DNA of 64,000 nucleotides, from NCBI GenBank assembly GCA_951799405.1, contig OX637343.1, positions 5,952,001-6,016,000 of the forward strand. The letters are read 5' to 3'. Origin of the DNA: Agapetus fuscipes (lineage: Eukaryota; Arthropoda; Insecta; Trichoptera; Glossosomatidae). Made by a program: the position numbers and the translations under genes. Shown here piece after piece: positions 1 to 10,153 of this stretch; positions within the stretch are counted from its first letter, which is position 1; every line of letters starts with the position of its first letter. The notes under the pieces are model-generated. The model searched no databases. It was not told where the DNA came from and saw nothing but the letters and a program-made list of their open reading frames with translations.

Positions 1-1034
1 ACCAAAGGCAGTAAAGAGTCCGGACTTATAGCGCTGCGCTGCGTTGTGTTGTACTGAACATGTCTACACCTGTCAAACAGAGTAAACATGCTACCAGCGC
101 GCGACGCTTTCTTGCTACATCCCAACGTCGCATTGTATAGTATTACAATTTTTTTTTGACACCTGTACCCGTAGTACAAGTTTTTTATAATACTCTAACA
201 GGGCTATTCTGAGACATTTTAGTCGTCGGTTGAGCCCACACTTTGACAAACTAATGACGCCTATGTCTATGGTTCTATAAGTCTCACATTTAAAATATGC
301 AAAATTGATTTGCAAAAATAAATGTTTTTTTTTTGTATCAAAAGATTGATTGCTCACATTTACAAAAATACATTTTTTGTACAACTTTTAACTGTCTCTC
401 TATTTTTCTCTTAAAAAAAACTAAATTGAAAATTAAGCCCCGTGCACATGAAGGAACTGAGAATAATCTGGTCCCCTACTGAAATCACTTGCGAGTAGCT
501 TTGTTAATCTTTATTCTATTTCTATTGGCACTATTATCGTCTCGATTAAACTGACTTTTGGATTTAAATAATCCAGCAAGAAACCGGGAATTATTCCTTA
601 AAAAAGCTTGGCAAGGGTTCTTGAAGTGCGATTCACACCAAAACAAGGCTACAGTATCGATTAATAAGAACTAGATGGACTAAGAAAGCAATCCTTAGGG
701 ACGTATGAATGAGCTAACGCGCTCATAGGAAAAGAATCTAAATTCAGTCTATCTGTAACGATCCAACTGTCGACAGGTGTGTTTCCTAATAGGGAAAAAA
801 TGCCATGCCGTGAAAACGCAAACAATTCAAGAAATCGTAACAACAAAATCGGAGTATCACTCCACTCGTAAATACCATTTTTTGTTAATGTTAAAGTAAA
901 TTAAAATATTTTTTATCTGCACAAAGCAATAGCCACAAAACAATAGTTCCGCTAGCAAACTGACGGCCATTTTCTGTTGTAGACATGTTCTGATGATAGA
1001 ATATTGTATCTGATACCGTGACGTATGAACGGAA
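1..1034. other. Non-coding, repeat remnants
   Basis: The first 120 bases repeat at 8430-8520 ('tatagcgctgcg', 'aaacagagtaaac'). 163-200 resembles the end of the palindrome at 3886 ('tgtacccgtagtac'). 210-275 resembles the inverted-repeat element at 32355. No gene seen; presumably Cadps intron or upstream region. Confidence 0.5.
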
Positions 1035-1125
1035 CATTTGCTCCACTCTCCACATGCGACCCCTTCGTGGAAAACGCAGAAAGAAGTTACACTGTATGTG
1101 TAGCTTAGTAGTGTTAGTAGCATAG
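1035..1125 (+). repeat. SINE-1 3' fragment
   Basis: Carries the SINE-1 end: 'cacatgcgaccccttcg', then 'gtgtagcttagta'. The tRNA-like head is missing. Confidence 0.7.
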
Positions 1126-1146
1126 CGTCTATATCTTAAACTCGCC

Positions 1147-2600
1147 AATAGGGTAATTGCAGTGGTAGGGAAAACAGTTGAAAATAATATGGTTGTGTAG
1201 AGTACATTTCAAGGATCACAACCATATATTTTTTAAGTAGTAAAAATAAAGATATCATTGATTGAGACGACATTGAGAGCATAGTCGAGAAATGGAGCCT
1301 AACTACACATGCATATGCAGATGACTGGCAGATTTACTCTCAGTGTCGACCACACATGGCAGGAGCTCTCAGTAACAGGGTGGCAGCTTGCATTGCGGAG
1401 ATCGGTGAATGGATGACAAACAATGGCCTGATCCTTAACATGGGTAAGACGGAAATTATGTGGGCGGCTACGTCCAGGCGTGATCATCTCCTGACAACAC
1501 GCGCACCACTCTCCATTGGGGGACAGCTGATTCAGCCGTCGGATTCAGTGAGACTTCTAGGAGTACCTCTGGATCGGAACCTCACAATGGGAGAGCAGTT
1601 GAATAACACGGTATCCTCCTCATTTTTTGAACTTCACCAGATAAAGGCAATCAGGAGATGTTTACCATCAGGGGCGGTCAAAACCCTGGTTAACGCTTTT
1701 GTGATGTCTCGGGTTGACTATTGCTCAACGCTGTATATAGGTCAGCCGAAAAAACAGTTCAGCCGGCTTCAATCTGTGCTGAACTCTGCAGCAAGACTCA
1801 TATTCGGGATGTCTAAATTTAACCAGATTACTCCATTGTTGAAAAAACTGCATTGGCTTCGTTTTCCGGAGAGGGTGGTCTACCGTGTTTGTCTGATGGT
1901 TTACAAAGCTGTCAATGGTATGGCTCCTTCATACTTGTCTGACATGTTCTCACGTGTTGAGATAGATTTGAGACGCCAAACTCTCAGATCTGCGGAGTGT
2001 GGGGTGGTTGACTTAGTCCAGCCGTCACGTCAGACACGCACTAATTTTGGGGACCGTGCTTTCCGGTTTGCGGGCCCAATGGAGTGGAACAGACTACCAC
2101 CTAATGTGAGGAAGGCAGAAACTGTTGGTGTCTTTAAAGGAGCACTAAAGACGCATCTTTACAAAAAGTCTTATCCGTGATTTGAGAGGGCCCTTGAGGT
2201 GTGACACACACAAAAACGGCGCTCTTTTATTATGTGTACCTTATAAATAAATTATCCTTGTATATATATATATTGATAATTTTGAAAAATAAAATGCGGA
2301 GAATTTGAATCCCGCCAAAAACGCAGCGCGACCGGCTTAGAGACGTTTGACGTCCTTTTGACGACTGACGCTGTCAAACTGATTACATGCACTACGAAGA
2401 TCCGAAGCTCCATCGCATCATATCCGCCTAAATAAAAAAATGAGATGTTTTGCCGGAAATTGAAAATACGCAAATTTTAAAGAGCTATAATTTAAAAACT
2501 AAGCTAGATATAAGTATATTTTTTAAAAACGCAGATGCATTTTTAAAAATGTTGTCTATCATTTTATGGAATATTTTTTTTTTTGTGAAATTACCCTATT
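1147..2600. mobile_element. MITE-T copy split by a LINE
   Basis: Left part 1147-1260 and right part about 2277-2600 match the uninterrupted copy at 59109-59530. Ends are TAGGGTAATT and AATTACCCTA, suggesting a TA target duplication of Tc1/mariner type. The inside is non-coding. Confidence 0.82.
1266..2265 (+). mobile_element. 5'-truncated CR1-like LINE, reverse transcriptase end
   Basis: Open frame from 1266 to the TGA at 2180. It contains the catalytic YADD at 1314-1325, then thumb/C-terminal blocks typical of CR1/Rex-type LINEs: VRLLGVPLDRNLTM, SRVDYCSTLY, LQSVLNSAARLIFG, ITPLLKKLHWL, YKAVNGMAPSYLSD, FGDRAFRFAGPMEWNRLPP, LKTHLYKKS. The 3' UTR (2181-2265) has a GGGCCCTTGAGGTGTGA...GGCGCT stem and 'aaataaattatcctt'. 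Duplicated ATTGA marks the target. Endonuclease and the first half of RT are missing. Not functional. Confidence 0.9.
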
Positions 2601-2734
2601 CCGAAGCTTCTTATAAGTGATCTTCATCGCCAACCAGTTTATCACCAGTTTCTTTATGTGGTCTATATATCTTGTATGTGATGTTGATGTGCCAGACTTT
2701 TCCTTCTCTCTCTTGAGTTGATGTTTGTTGATAT

Positions 2735-2736
2735 GA

Positions 2737-2776
<40 letters not shown>
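2735..2776. repeat. (TC)n(TA)n microsatellite
   Basis: About 20 bases of TC followed by about 20 of TA. Confidence 0.95.
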
Positions 2777-2777
<1 letters not shown>

Positions 2778-2934
2778 TAATATTTGTGTTAAGAGTTGTC
2801 TATAACTATATATTACTGTCGTCTCTATATATAAATGTTGTGTTAATGGCCTCACACTGTTATGAAGAATGGATGCCTCCTTACTGAACGCATGGCCCAC
2901 CCTTATAATGTAAACTACCAACCATCGAGTTGTA

Positions 2935-3085
2935 ATATCGATGGAGAAGAAACTATCTTAGGCCATTGATACATACCACAGTGAGGAACGGTTTAAAAAG
3001 CAATTGAAAACATTTTTGTTTGTACAATCCTACAAAGCGCCTTTGAAGTGACGTTAGTTACGAAATGGCGCTATAAAAGTGTGGA
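2935..3085 (+). repeat. CR1-like LINE 3' fragment
   Basis: A short frame reads EERFKKQLKTFLFVQSYKAP before a stop, matching the LKTHLFVQSY end of the minus-strand LINE at 38645. A 3' UTR stem 'gcgcctttgaag...ggcgct' follows. Confidence 0.65.
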
Positions 3086-3390
3086 ACATTATTATGCTAT
3101 GTCGACCAGGCTTGTCTGCGAATCTGCAGAATATTTTGATGAGTATACAATTTTGCTTGGTTAAATAAGGATTTTAATAATGAATCAAATGACTGATTTC
3201 AGTTTGACGTAAATCCGAGTCAAGATTGGAGTATATTTCAATATGCAAGAGATTCAGCTTTCAAAGAGATTTCTCAAAGTAATTTCATAATATTTTTTTT
3301 ATTAAAAATATGAAATTGTTAGTTCCATCTTTGACCTACGAGTATCAAACAGATGCTGTAAGCTAGCAAAATTTGCCTGATAATCAGGAA

Positions 3391-3645
3391 ATTCCTTGAC
3401 TTATAGGTGGTATGAGGCTGACCACTCATACTGTAAAAAAATGGTTCACTTTGCGAATGTCCCTGTTAAAGAGAAGGTTGGCAAAGTTGCAGGGCTTAGT
3501 TCATTTGAGATTTGGATTTATGTTGTCAGTCCACATGCGGCGTGTGTAAGTGCGAACTTATACGTGTCTGCTTATGGGAATGCGTTTAAATATGAATCTT
3601 AAGTGTAATATACATATCTTTGCATCTTGGATTATAGATTATAGT
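3391..3645 (+). repeat. REP-D copy
   Basis: Starts 'ttccttgacttataggt' and runs through 'ctgtaaaaaaatggttcac' to 'gattatagattatag'. Class unknown. Confidence 0.8.
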
Positions 3646-3764
3646 ATTGCTTGTAAGGCTGGGCCATGCGTGAACAATGCACAATGCTACTCTCCCTGTG
3701 ATTGGTTGTCTGTCTGCTATCTCTGTCTGTCCGTGTTGCTCTGTCTCCTTTTCTCCTTTTGCAG

Positions 3765-3803
3765 GTGTATAGTACTAAGGTGGATTCGTCGGGTCAGCCA
3801 AAC
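3765..3803 (+). CDS. Candidate 39-bp Cadps micro-exon
   Basis: A long pyrimidine tract (about 3707-3760) ends in 'ttttgcag' and is followed by 39 bases reading VYSTKVDSSGQPN, then 'gtaatt'. The length is a multiple of three, so it would fit in phase 0 directly before the phase-0 exon at 9997. It lies just after a REP-D copy. I cannot place the peptide in CAPS with certainty, so this may be a chance acceptor. Confidence 0.4.
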
Positions 3804-3885
3804 GTAATTAAATATATAATTGTATATCATCTCTCTTACATCCATTTACATCCACTCATACAAGTGAAATCTTATGGGAGCATCT

Positions 3886-4080
3886 GTACCCGTAGTATGA
3901 GTTTTTTCACAATACTCGAAGTATTGAGTATTCGAGAAAAATATATGTGAACTTGTAAAGCACCTCTGGCGAAACAAGTTTCGAAACGTTTTTTTGCCAG
4001 AGATGCCTTACAAGTTCGTATACATTTTTCTCGAATTCTTAATACTTCGAGTATTGTGAAAAAACTCGTACTACGGGTAC
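3886..4080. mobile_element. 195-bp near-perfect palindromic MITE
   Basis: GTACCCGTAGTATGAG at the left pairs with CTCGTACTACGGGTAC at the right. Arms of about 80 bp close on a short loop near 3975-3995. A partial relative lies at 163-200. Confidence 0.88.
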
Positions 4081-4144
4081 TGTCATTGTTTGATGTTAAA
4101 TCCAAGATGGTGATACATTCAAATCCAGGGGTACCTGCAGATGT

Positions 4145-4310
4145 AATAATATTAATAATATAATTAGGATAATTTATTTGCTTAGCGTTGCTTTTGTGTG
4201 AATCACACCTCAAGAGCCTCACCAAGCTCAAAGAGGGCTCTTGAGGTGCGATTCACACAAAAACAGCGCTCACCAAATAAATTATCCTAATGCTATTATT
4301 ATTATTATTA
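4145..4310. repeat. Head-to-head pair of SINE-2/LINE 3' tails
   Basis: A minus-strand tail (4145-4222) faces a plus-strand tail (about 4230-4305). Both have 'ttgaggtg...cacacaaaaacagcgctc' and 'aataaattatcctaat', and the outer ends run into ATT repeats. Confidence 0.75.
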
Positions 4311-5016
4311 TTAACAACAGATAATTTCTTAGGATTTCACCCACATACATGTCATACAATGTATAGTAAGGTTTCCTACACATATGTATATGTAGTTATA
4401 TATTCTGATTCACTGTAAAGTATTCATATTGAGAAAAAAATACACATTTAGGTACTTATTTCACATGTTACCATTCATCCACAACATGGTAGAAGTGAAT
4501 TGAGTCAATTGACATTTCAAGCCTATTGAAAAAACATTTCTCGAGACTAATTTTCTCGAAGAGTGTTTTTAAAATTTTAATTAATGTCATTTGGACTGTT
4601 TCATTATTATTCAGTTAGGTTTAAGCTGGAATTACCTGTCATTTGACATATTAACAATTATAGTAACTACAGAGTTAGGTAATTAAACTTTTCTGATATT
4701 AGACGAACCGTTTTGAGAGAGATTTACATCATTTTTGACATTTCGTTGGTGATGTAGCCGACGTCTTCAGGAGACACTCTGCAGGACGACTGAGGATGAA
4801 CTGATTTTCTAATAACAAAAATTGTCACAAATCTCTGCGTATCCTGGGCCGGAGATAAAAATTATGATTTGGTATGTCGCAATAATCTTAACTAATGTTT
4901 GTTTCAAAGACAGAGTTTGACATAATCAACGCTGTATGTATGGGTAAACATTGTGCCACATTGGGACATGGATTCAAAATTAAATTGATGGTTATTGTGA
5001 CATACGTATGAAGCAT

Positions 5017-5290
5017 CTATGAAGCTCCCAGACTCCCTGTGAATGCTGCTAAATTAAACAGGCTAAGATGGGCCGGACATGTGCAACGAATGCCATCTTC
5101 ACGGGTACCAAAAATGATCCTTGAGGGATATCCGGGGGGTAAAAGAAGGTTTGGCACACCTAGGTTGAGATGGGAGGATGAGGTGAGGAAGGACGCAAAC
5201 CAACTACTGCAGGCGACAGACTGGAAAGCCGCAGCAGTAGACAGGAGGAGTTGGAGGCGAAGGCTGATGGAAGCCAAGGCTTGATATGAG
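5017..5290 (+). repeat. LINE C-terminal fragment
   Basis: Reads KLNRLRWAGHVQRMPSSRVP, then RRFGTPRLRWEDEV and DRRSWRRRLMEAKA stop, the characteristic C-terminus of AP-endonuclease LINE polyproteins. The same subfamily ends at 58003-58228. Confidence 0.8.
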
Positions 5291-5384
5291 CTGTAGGGCC
5301 ATCGAAGAATAAGATTGTGACCAAATCATCTCCGTTCCAGGGTACGCGGTGATTGTGTCAATTTTTGTTATTAACAAATCAGCA

Positions 5385-5660
5385 AGTCCGGTCAATAGCT
5401 TGCATTCCATGCCGAGAGCACAGGTTCTATGCACACCGAGGGTGTCAGAAATGATTTCCCTCAAAATGAAATACCGGCCAGGTTTACTCAGCCTTCACAA
5501 GAAATGAGTACCAGCCCCCTTGAAAGCTGGATGACTCCCACTTCGCGTAAGGCCGGTCCCCTTACCTATAAAAATAAAAAGGTTCCACTCGCCACATGCG
5601 AAACCCTTTTGGGGAGAATGCGGCAAAAAGTTACACTATTTGTGTAAATTAGTTGCGTTA
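5385..5660 (+). repeat. SINE-1 copy, degenerate head
   Basis: Head 'gtccggtcaatagctt' lacks part of the A box. The body has 'gtgtcagaaatgatttcc' and 'cagccttcacaagaaatg', and the end is 'gtgtaaattagttgcgtt'. Confidence 0.8.
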
Positions 5661-5850
5661 AGTTTGTCCTCAGTGGTCGTGCAGAGAGGGTGTCTCCTGG
5701 AGACGTTGACTATGTCTTTACTAACAAAAAATCGAGAATGATGTGAATGCTCTCATAACGGTTTGTCTGATATCCGAAAAGGTTAATTACCTAACTGTGC
5801 GGTTGTTATAGTTGTAATTATTAGTTTTCTTGTAGAATTTGATAAAAGCT

Positions 5851-6590
5851 AGCGTTACCTAGACAAGTTGCTCACTTTATGCGCAAATTATTTTATCTTT
5901 GAAGTACACATTCTTTGGTAGAAACACTTGAAAAAATAATCATACATACTCACAACATATCGTTTTGTTTCTTAAAAAAAAAACAAATTTCTACAATATA
6001 AAATTATAATTCATGTTGTTATTCACGCTCGGAAATTCATAGATCAGCTTTGGATCAAACGTGTTGTGAATAAACCTGTTAAGAGTGTAAAAGCTGATTA
6101 GGTTTTTCCCATAAACAATATTTTAATAAATAGCTCAAAATATCACTTGTTTCAATTCATGTTTACACCATTAAGGATTTTTTTACTTATCAAAACGCTT
6201 CTGTGACTTGGTGCTTTTTAAATCTTCGCTATTTATTCTCTTAGGATTTTTTTGGGAAAATAAACCAGATAAACAGTCATCTTCTGAACTGCAAATATAT
6301 ATTTTACAGATAACCATTTATTTGGGCATTGTAAAGTTGCCAGTGTTGCAACTTGAAAGCTACACCTTGCCTGTTGTTTCAGATCATGCTATATTTTTAT
6401 ATTTCTAAAATAATGATTTTCTTCTAACCAAATTTAAGCATATTGAAGAAATCTTAAAAAAACTTAGTACATATCTAGATTTTCGGCAGTAACTTTGTGA
6501 AAGTTCATTTTAATAGATTAGAATAAGAGTACCTAACTAAGTACGTTTTAATTCACATGAGTTTTATTTTGTATAAAATGCTAGTTTCTA
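5851..6590. other. AT-rich, no gene seen
   Basis: Low-complexity AT-rich sequence with poly-A runs. The short open frames lack codon bias or recognisable motifs. Confidence 0.5.
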
Positions 6591-6676
6591 TTTACACCTG
6601 AAGATGGAAGGTACTGCCTCTCCCAAACTGGTAGTGTTTTTAAAAATAAAGCTTATGAGAATTGAAACGAAGTTAC

Positions 6677-6785
6677 TCTTGATGATGATAAGGATGCAGA
6701 ATCCATCTTTCCGGGTTTGTAGACCATGGTCCAATATTCTACAAGCCCGGAAAGATGGATTCTGCATCCTTATCATCATCATCTG
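6677..6785. mobile_element. Palindromic MITE
   Basis: Arms 'ggatgcagaatccatctttc' and its complement meet at 'accatggtccaatatt'. The same family is at 52470-52690, including the flanking 'ggccatgaaagcctaaaaac'. Confidence 0.85.
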
Positions 6786-7063
6786 AAGCTGGCCATGAAA
6801 GCCTAAAAACACTTTAGTTTACTCTTATTTTGGTTTACCAAACCTAGTACTTTGTTACAAAATATTGAAAATATAGTTTTGTAGTTGTAATACTCTGGAT
6901 TTGAGTTATTTATTTTGTAAGTATATATTAGTAAACCTTCATCACCTCCTGATTGATTGGCTTTAAATGTTTGTGTTTGCAAAATGGTAGTGTGCACATT
7001 CTCACCTTGTAGAATAGTTGAATAATGCAACTTTAATTAAACCACATGTGCGTAGGTAAGTAG

Positions 7064-7878
7064 CAGACCCGGATTAAGGCCGCTGGGGTCCCTAGTGCAG
7101 GAAAAATCAGGGGGCCAACCAAAACGACCACTGCCTGCGGTGTTGAAGTTTATTTTTAGGAATCCTATTCGGGAGACTACCCAAATTTCAAAAATCTGTG
7201 AACATAGTGTAAAATAAATAAAAACACTTTGTAAAAATACTTCTTGTATTTTTTGTGGCCCCAAAAAAAAAATTGAATATTGTTTTTTAACTGATTTCTT
7301 AAAAGTCTTTGGGTCCCCCCATGGATGTAAATGCATGAACCTGGGGCCTCAAACAAATTTATGTTTACAAAAAATAAAAACATGAAAAAGACCACTGGTT
7401 TAATTCTACTTATTTTTTATTCATTGAAAAAACAAATAGTGAGTTTGACCGCTTGCAACCTTTTGACTATATATCTATAATCTATAATCTAAGTTGCAAG
7501 GATATATTCATTTAAAGCTCTCAGATGTATGCCCACAAACCAACAAGTGTAGTTCGCGCTTACAAATGCTGAATGTGTACTTACAAATAAAATCCAAACC
7601 TCAAATGAACATAAGCCCCACAACTTTTGCCGACCTTCCCTGAAACAGGGGTGACATTGGCAAAGTGAACCATTTTTTACAGTATGGGTGGTCAGCCTCA
7701 TACCAACCTATAAGTCAAGGAATTAATGACCATCTACAGATAATCAGATAAACTGGCAATCTTCAAATTTCAGTTATTTTTTTTTTGAAGTATGTATTTT
7801 TATGCATGTCGGGGGGCCCTTAGGGTGCGGGGCCCCTAGTTTGGTCGCATTCCTCGAACCGCCCTTAATCCGGGCCTG
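7064..7878. mobile_element. hAT-type element (Zaphod/Tip100-like ends)
   Basis: Ends CAGACCCGGATTAAGG and CCTTAATCCGGGCCTG with 8-bp flanks gtaagtag/gtaagtga (6 of 8 match). G-rich subterminal segments with 'ggggcccctag'. Non-coding, contains a REP-D copy. Confidence 0.8.
7475..7725 (-). repeat. REP-D copy inside the hAT element
   Basis: Reverse copy from 'ctaagttgcaag' to 'ataagtcaaggaatt', nearly full length. Confidence 0.8.
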
Positions 7879-8090
7879 GTAAGTGAAAACAAGAACATCA
7901 ATATTTTTTGTGTTTAAAACAATAACATTGTGTAATATACAAAATTCTTAAGATAGAATTTAAAACAGCTTTGTTTTTTAATTGAATATCCACGACCGAT
8001 TTATCCATCACCTGACGATGCAAATGGTATGTTGAAATTCAAAACCGGTCCTGGACATTCAGTAATTATAATCAAATGAAAACAAAAATT

Positions 8091-8220
8091 AAAATTGTTT
8101 CATAGTTGATGCCTCAACGATCAATAAATTAAAATTGTTTTATAGTTGATGCCTGAACGATCAATAAATTAAAATTGTTTTATAGTTGATGCCTCAACGA
8201 TCAATAAATGAAAATTGTTT
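8091..8220. repeat. 40-bp minisatellite, about 3.25 units
   Basis: Unit begins 'aaaattgttttatagttgat' and contains 'caacgatcaataaatt'. Unit starts fall at 8091, 8131, 8171 and 8211. Confidence 0.93.
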
Positions 8221-8381
8221 TCTCATAATAAAGGTACCTATAATTATCGAGTATATTGAATAAGTTCTTTTTATTTATTTGCATCATGGATAGATGAAGA
8301 ATGTATTTAATTTTTTATATCTTCATTGGAAAAGTTCAAACGTCTATTATTTTAGAAAATATATTATTTTAGCTTGGTTAA

Positions 8382-9170
8382 GGCTTTATCAAACAGGAAG
8401 TGTTTTTTAAAGCACTTCAAGGCATTTACACGTCCCAGTTTATAGCGCTGCGTTGTGTTATACTGAACATGTGTACACATATCAAACAGAGTAAACTTGC
8501 TACCAGTACTCGACAATCCGTCGCTGAGCCGGTCGGTCGTTGTATTTTGATACAAAATTGCTTTTGTTATGTCAAAATTAAAAATTGATTGAATGCGTTT
8601 AAAAAAAAACAGTGCTTGTATACAAGAAACAGTGCTTATAAAAATTTTTCCACAAAGACAAGATTTTGCTAGATAATGCGTAAAGCAGCAACAACTTGGA
8701 CCGGTCCGTAGTCCAGTGGTACCACTTCGTACTTGTAAATGGAAGGTTGTGGATTCGGATCCCGGTGGAGCACAAAAATATACTATTTATATTTCCAAAT
8801 ATGCTCTTTGCTGGATTGAAAAAAACCATGAATCCGTTACCAAAGACCGGTCAATATAAGGTCCATCTAGCCTTACAGCAACTGGGTCTTGCTTGAGTAT
8901 TGGCGCTTTGTAGCTACGACGAAGCTCGTACACCTATGCGGCACTACAACAAGTGTCATAGACCCCTAGAGTCTCTAGAATCTAGGGAGTCTCCCGCACA
9001 GGATTTCTTAAAAAAAAAAAACTCATCTTCATCTGAGTCGCTGGACATTGTGACGAGTGACGACGACTGAATAACGACGAAGCCCTTCAAACACAATGTA
9101 CGCAACGTTACAGCTTTTAAATGCTGACGTCTTGGCGTGTATTAAAAACGCTTCCTGTTTGATGAAGCGA
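8382..9170. mobile_element. Inverted-repeat element split by SINE-2
   Basis: Ends 'tttatcaaacaggaagtg' and 'cttcctgtttgatgaa' are inverted. The inside resembles the start of the window. A SINE-2 occupies about 8697-9012. Confidence 0.6.
8697..9012 (+). repeat. SINE-2, variant with tail B
   Basis: tRNA-like head with A box 'tagtccagtgg' and B box 'ggattcggatccc', then 'ggtccatctagccttacagc' and 'cttgcttgagtattggcgct'. It ends in 'gtgtcatagacccctagagt', not in the LINE-like tail. Confidence 0.85.
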
Positions 9171-9654
9171 AACAAAGTAAATGCAGAGGACCGTTAGATA
9201 TTAGTTAAGTACTTACATTTTTCATTTGCTCATTTTTATTTTGCGCATGTAAGTACCTACATACTTATTTACCATTTTGTTGAGCTTAAATTTTTTTTGG
9301 TTTTTAAATTAAGAAGTTTAATTAAAGTTAGTCTGTATTTAAATGAACACATATCCACGCAAATTCATTGTATCTTTGAAGACACAATTGCGGAGTTTTG
9401 TATACCAATAAATACAAGTATAATACTATGTATTAGATCCTGTCCGGAATGTGGATACTCCATTATTTGTGAGATAAGACATCTCCTTTTCCCCAGAATG
9501 ATCTAAATTGTTTTTCATTTGTTTTAAGTATTAGAAAAATATGTTACATCCAAAACGCCACATTAAATTAAATTTTGCAACTCCTGCGAGGCATAGACAA
9601 AAGTGAACCCAGTTTTTACAGCAAGCGGGGTTAGCCTCATACCATCCTAGATCT

Positions 9655-9865
9655 ATAGTTTATCTTCAATCTAAGTTAAGGTATATTAACATATTAAATG
9701 TATGCCCATGAACAGACATGTGTAAGTTTGCGCTTACAAATGCTGCTTGTGTACCTACTTACAAAATAAAATAAAAACCTCAAATGAGCATAAACCCTGC
9801 AACTTTTGCCGACGTTCCCTGAAACAGGGGTGACATAGGAAAAGTGAACCATTTTCTACAGCAGA
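9655..9865 (-). repeat. REP-D copy, diverged
   Basis: 'caatctaagttaaggtat' to 'aaagtgaaccattttctac', reverse orientation, just before Cadps exon a. Confidence 0.7.
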
Positions 9866-9996
9866 TCATTCTGAAAACAAAAAAGTATTTCCTCACAAGA
9901 AATGGAAGGGATTCGGGCACGACCTAATGCATAATCACCGTTCCTCGATTATTCTCCGTGACAAATTGCTGATGTTGTTGTTGTATCCTTGCGCAG

Positions 9997-10153
9997 GCCT
10001 TTGCGTGGTTCTCCGACCTGCTGGTGGAGCACGCCGAGATCTTCTGGGCGCTGTTTGGGGTGGACATGGACCGGGTGTTGGCCGAGCAGCCCCCCGACAC
10101 CTGGGACTCCTTCCCCCTCTTCCAGATCCTCAACGATTACCTCAGATCAGAGG
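9997..10153 (+). CDS. Cadps: Cadps exon a
   Basis: Encodes [20 protein letters not shown] and on to LRSE, ending in phase 1. The acceptor is 'ccttgcgcag' and the donor is G|gtacag. The block VEHAEIFW...[11 protein letters not shown] is diagnostic of CAPS. It starts in phase 0, so the preceding exon must end on a whole codon. Confidence 0.95.

Larger units (their letters stand above)
4650..5850. mobile_element. Inverted-arm element with LINE and SINE inside
   Basis: The left arm (about 4650-4810) is repeated inverted at about 5660-5850: shared 'cagttaggtaatta', 'gttttgagagagatt', 'acgtcttcaggagacac' type segments. Between the arms lie a LINE fragment and a SINE-1. Related arms occur at 60170-60240 and 62230-62370. 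Confidence 0.6.

Noticed and set aside
8091..8220. CRISPR-like array
   Set aside because: The 40-bp units are contiguous with no unique spacers, and this is animal DNA.
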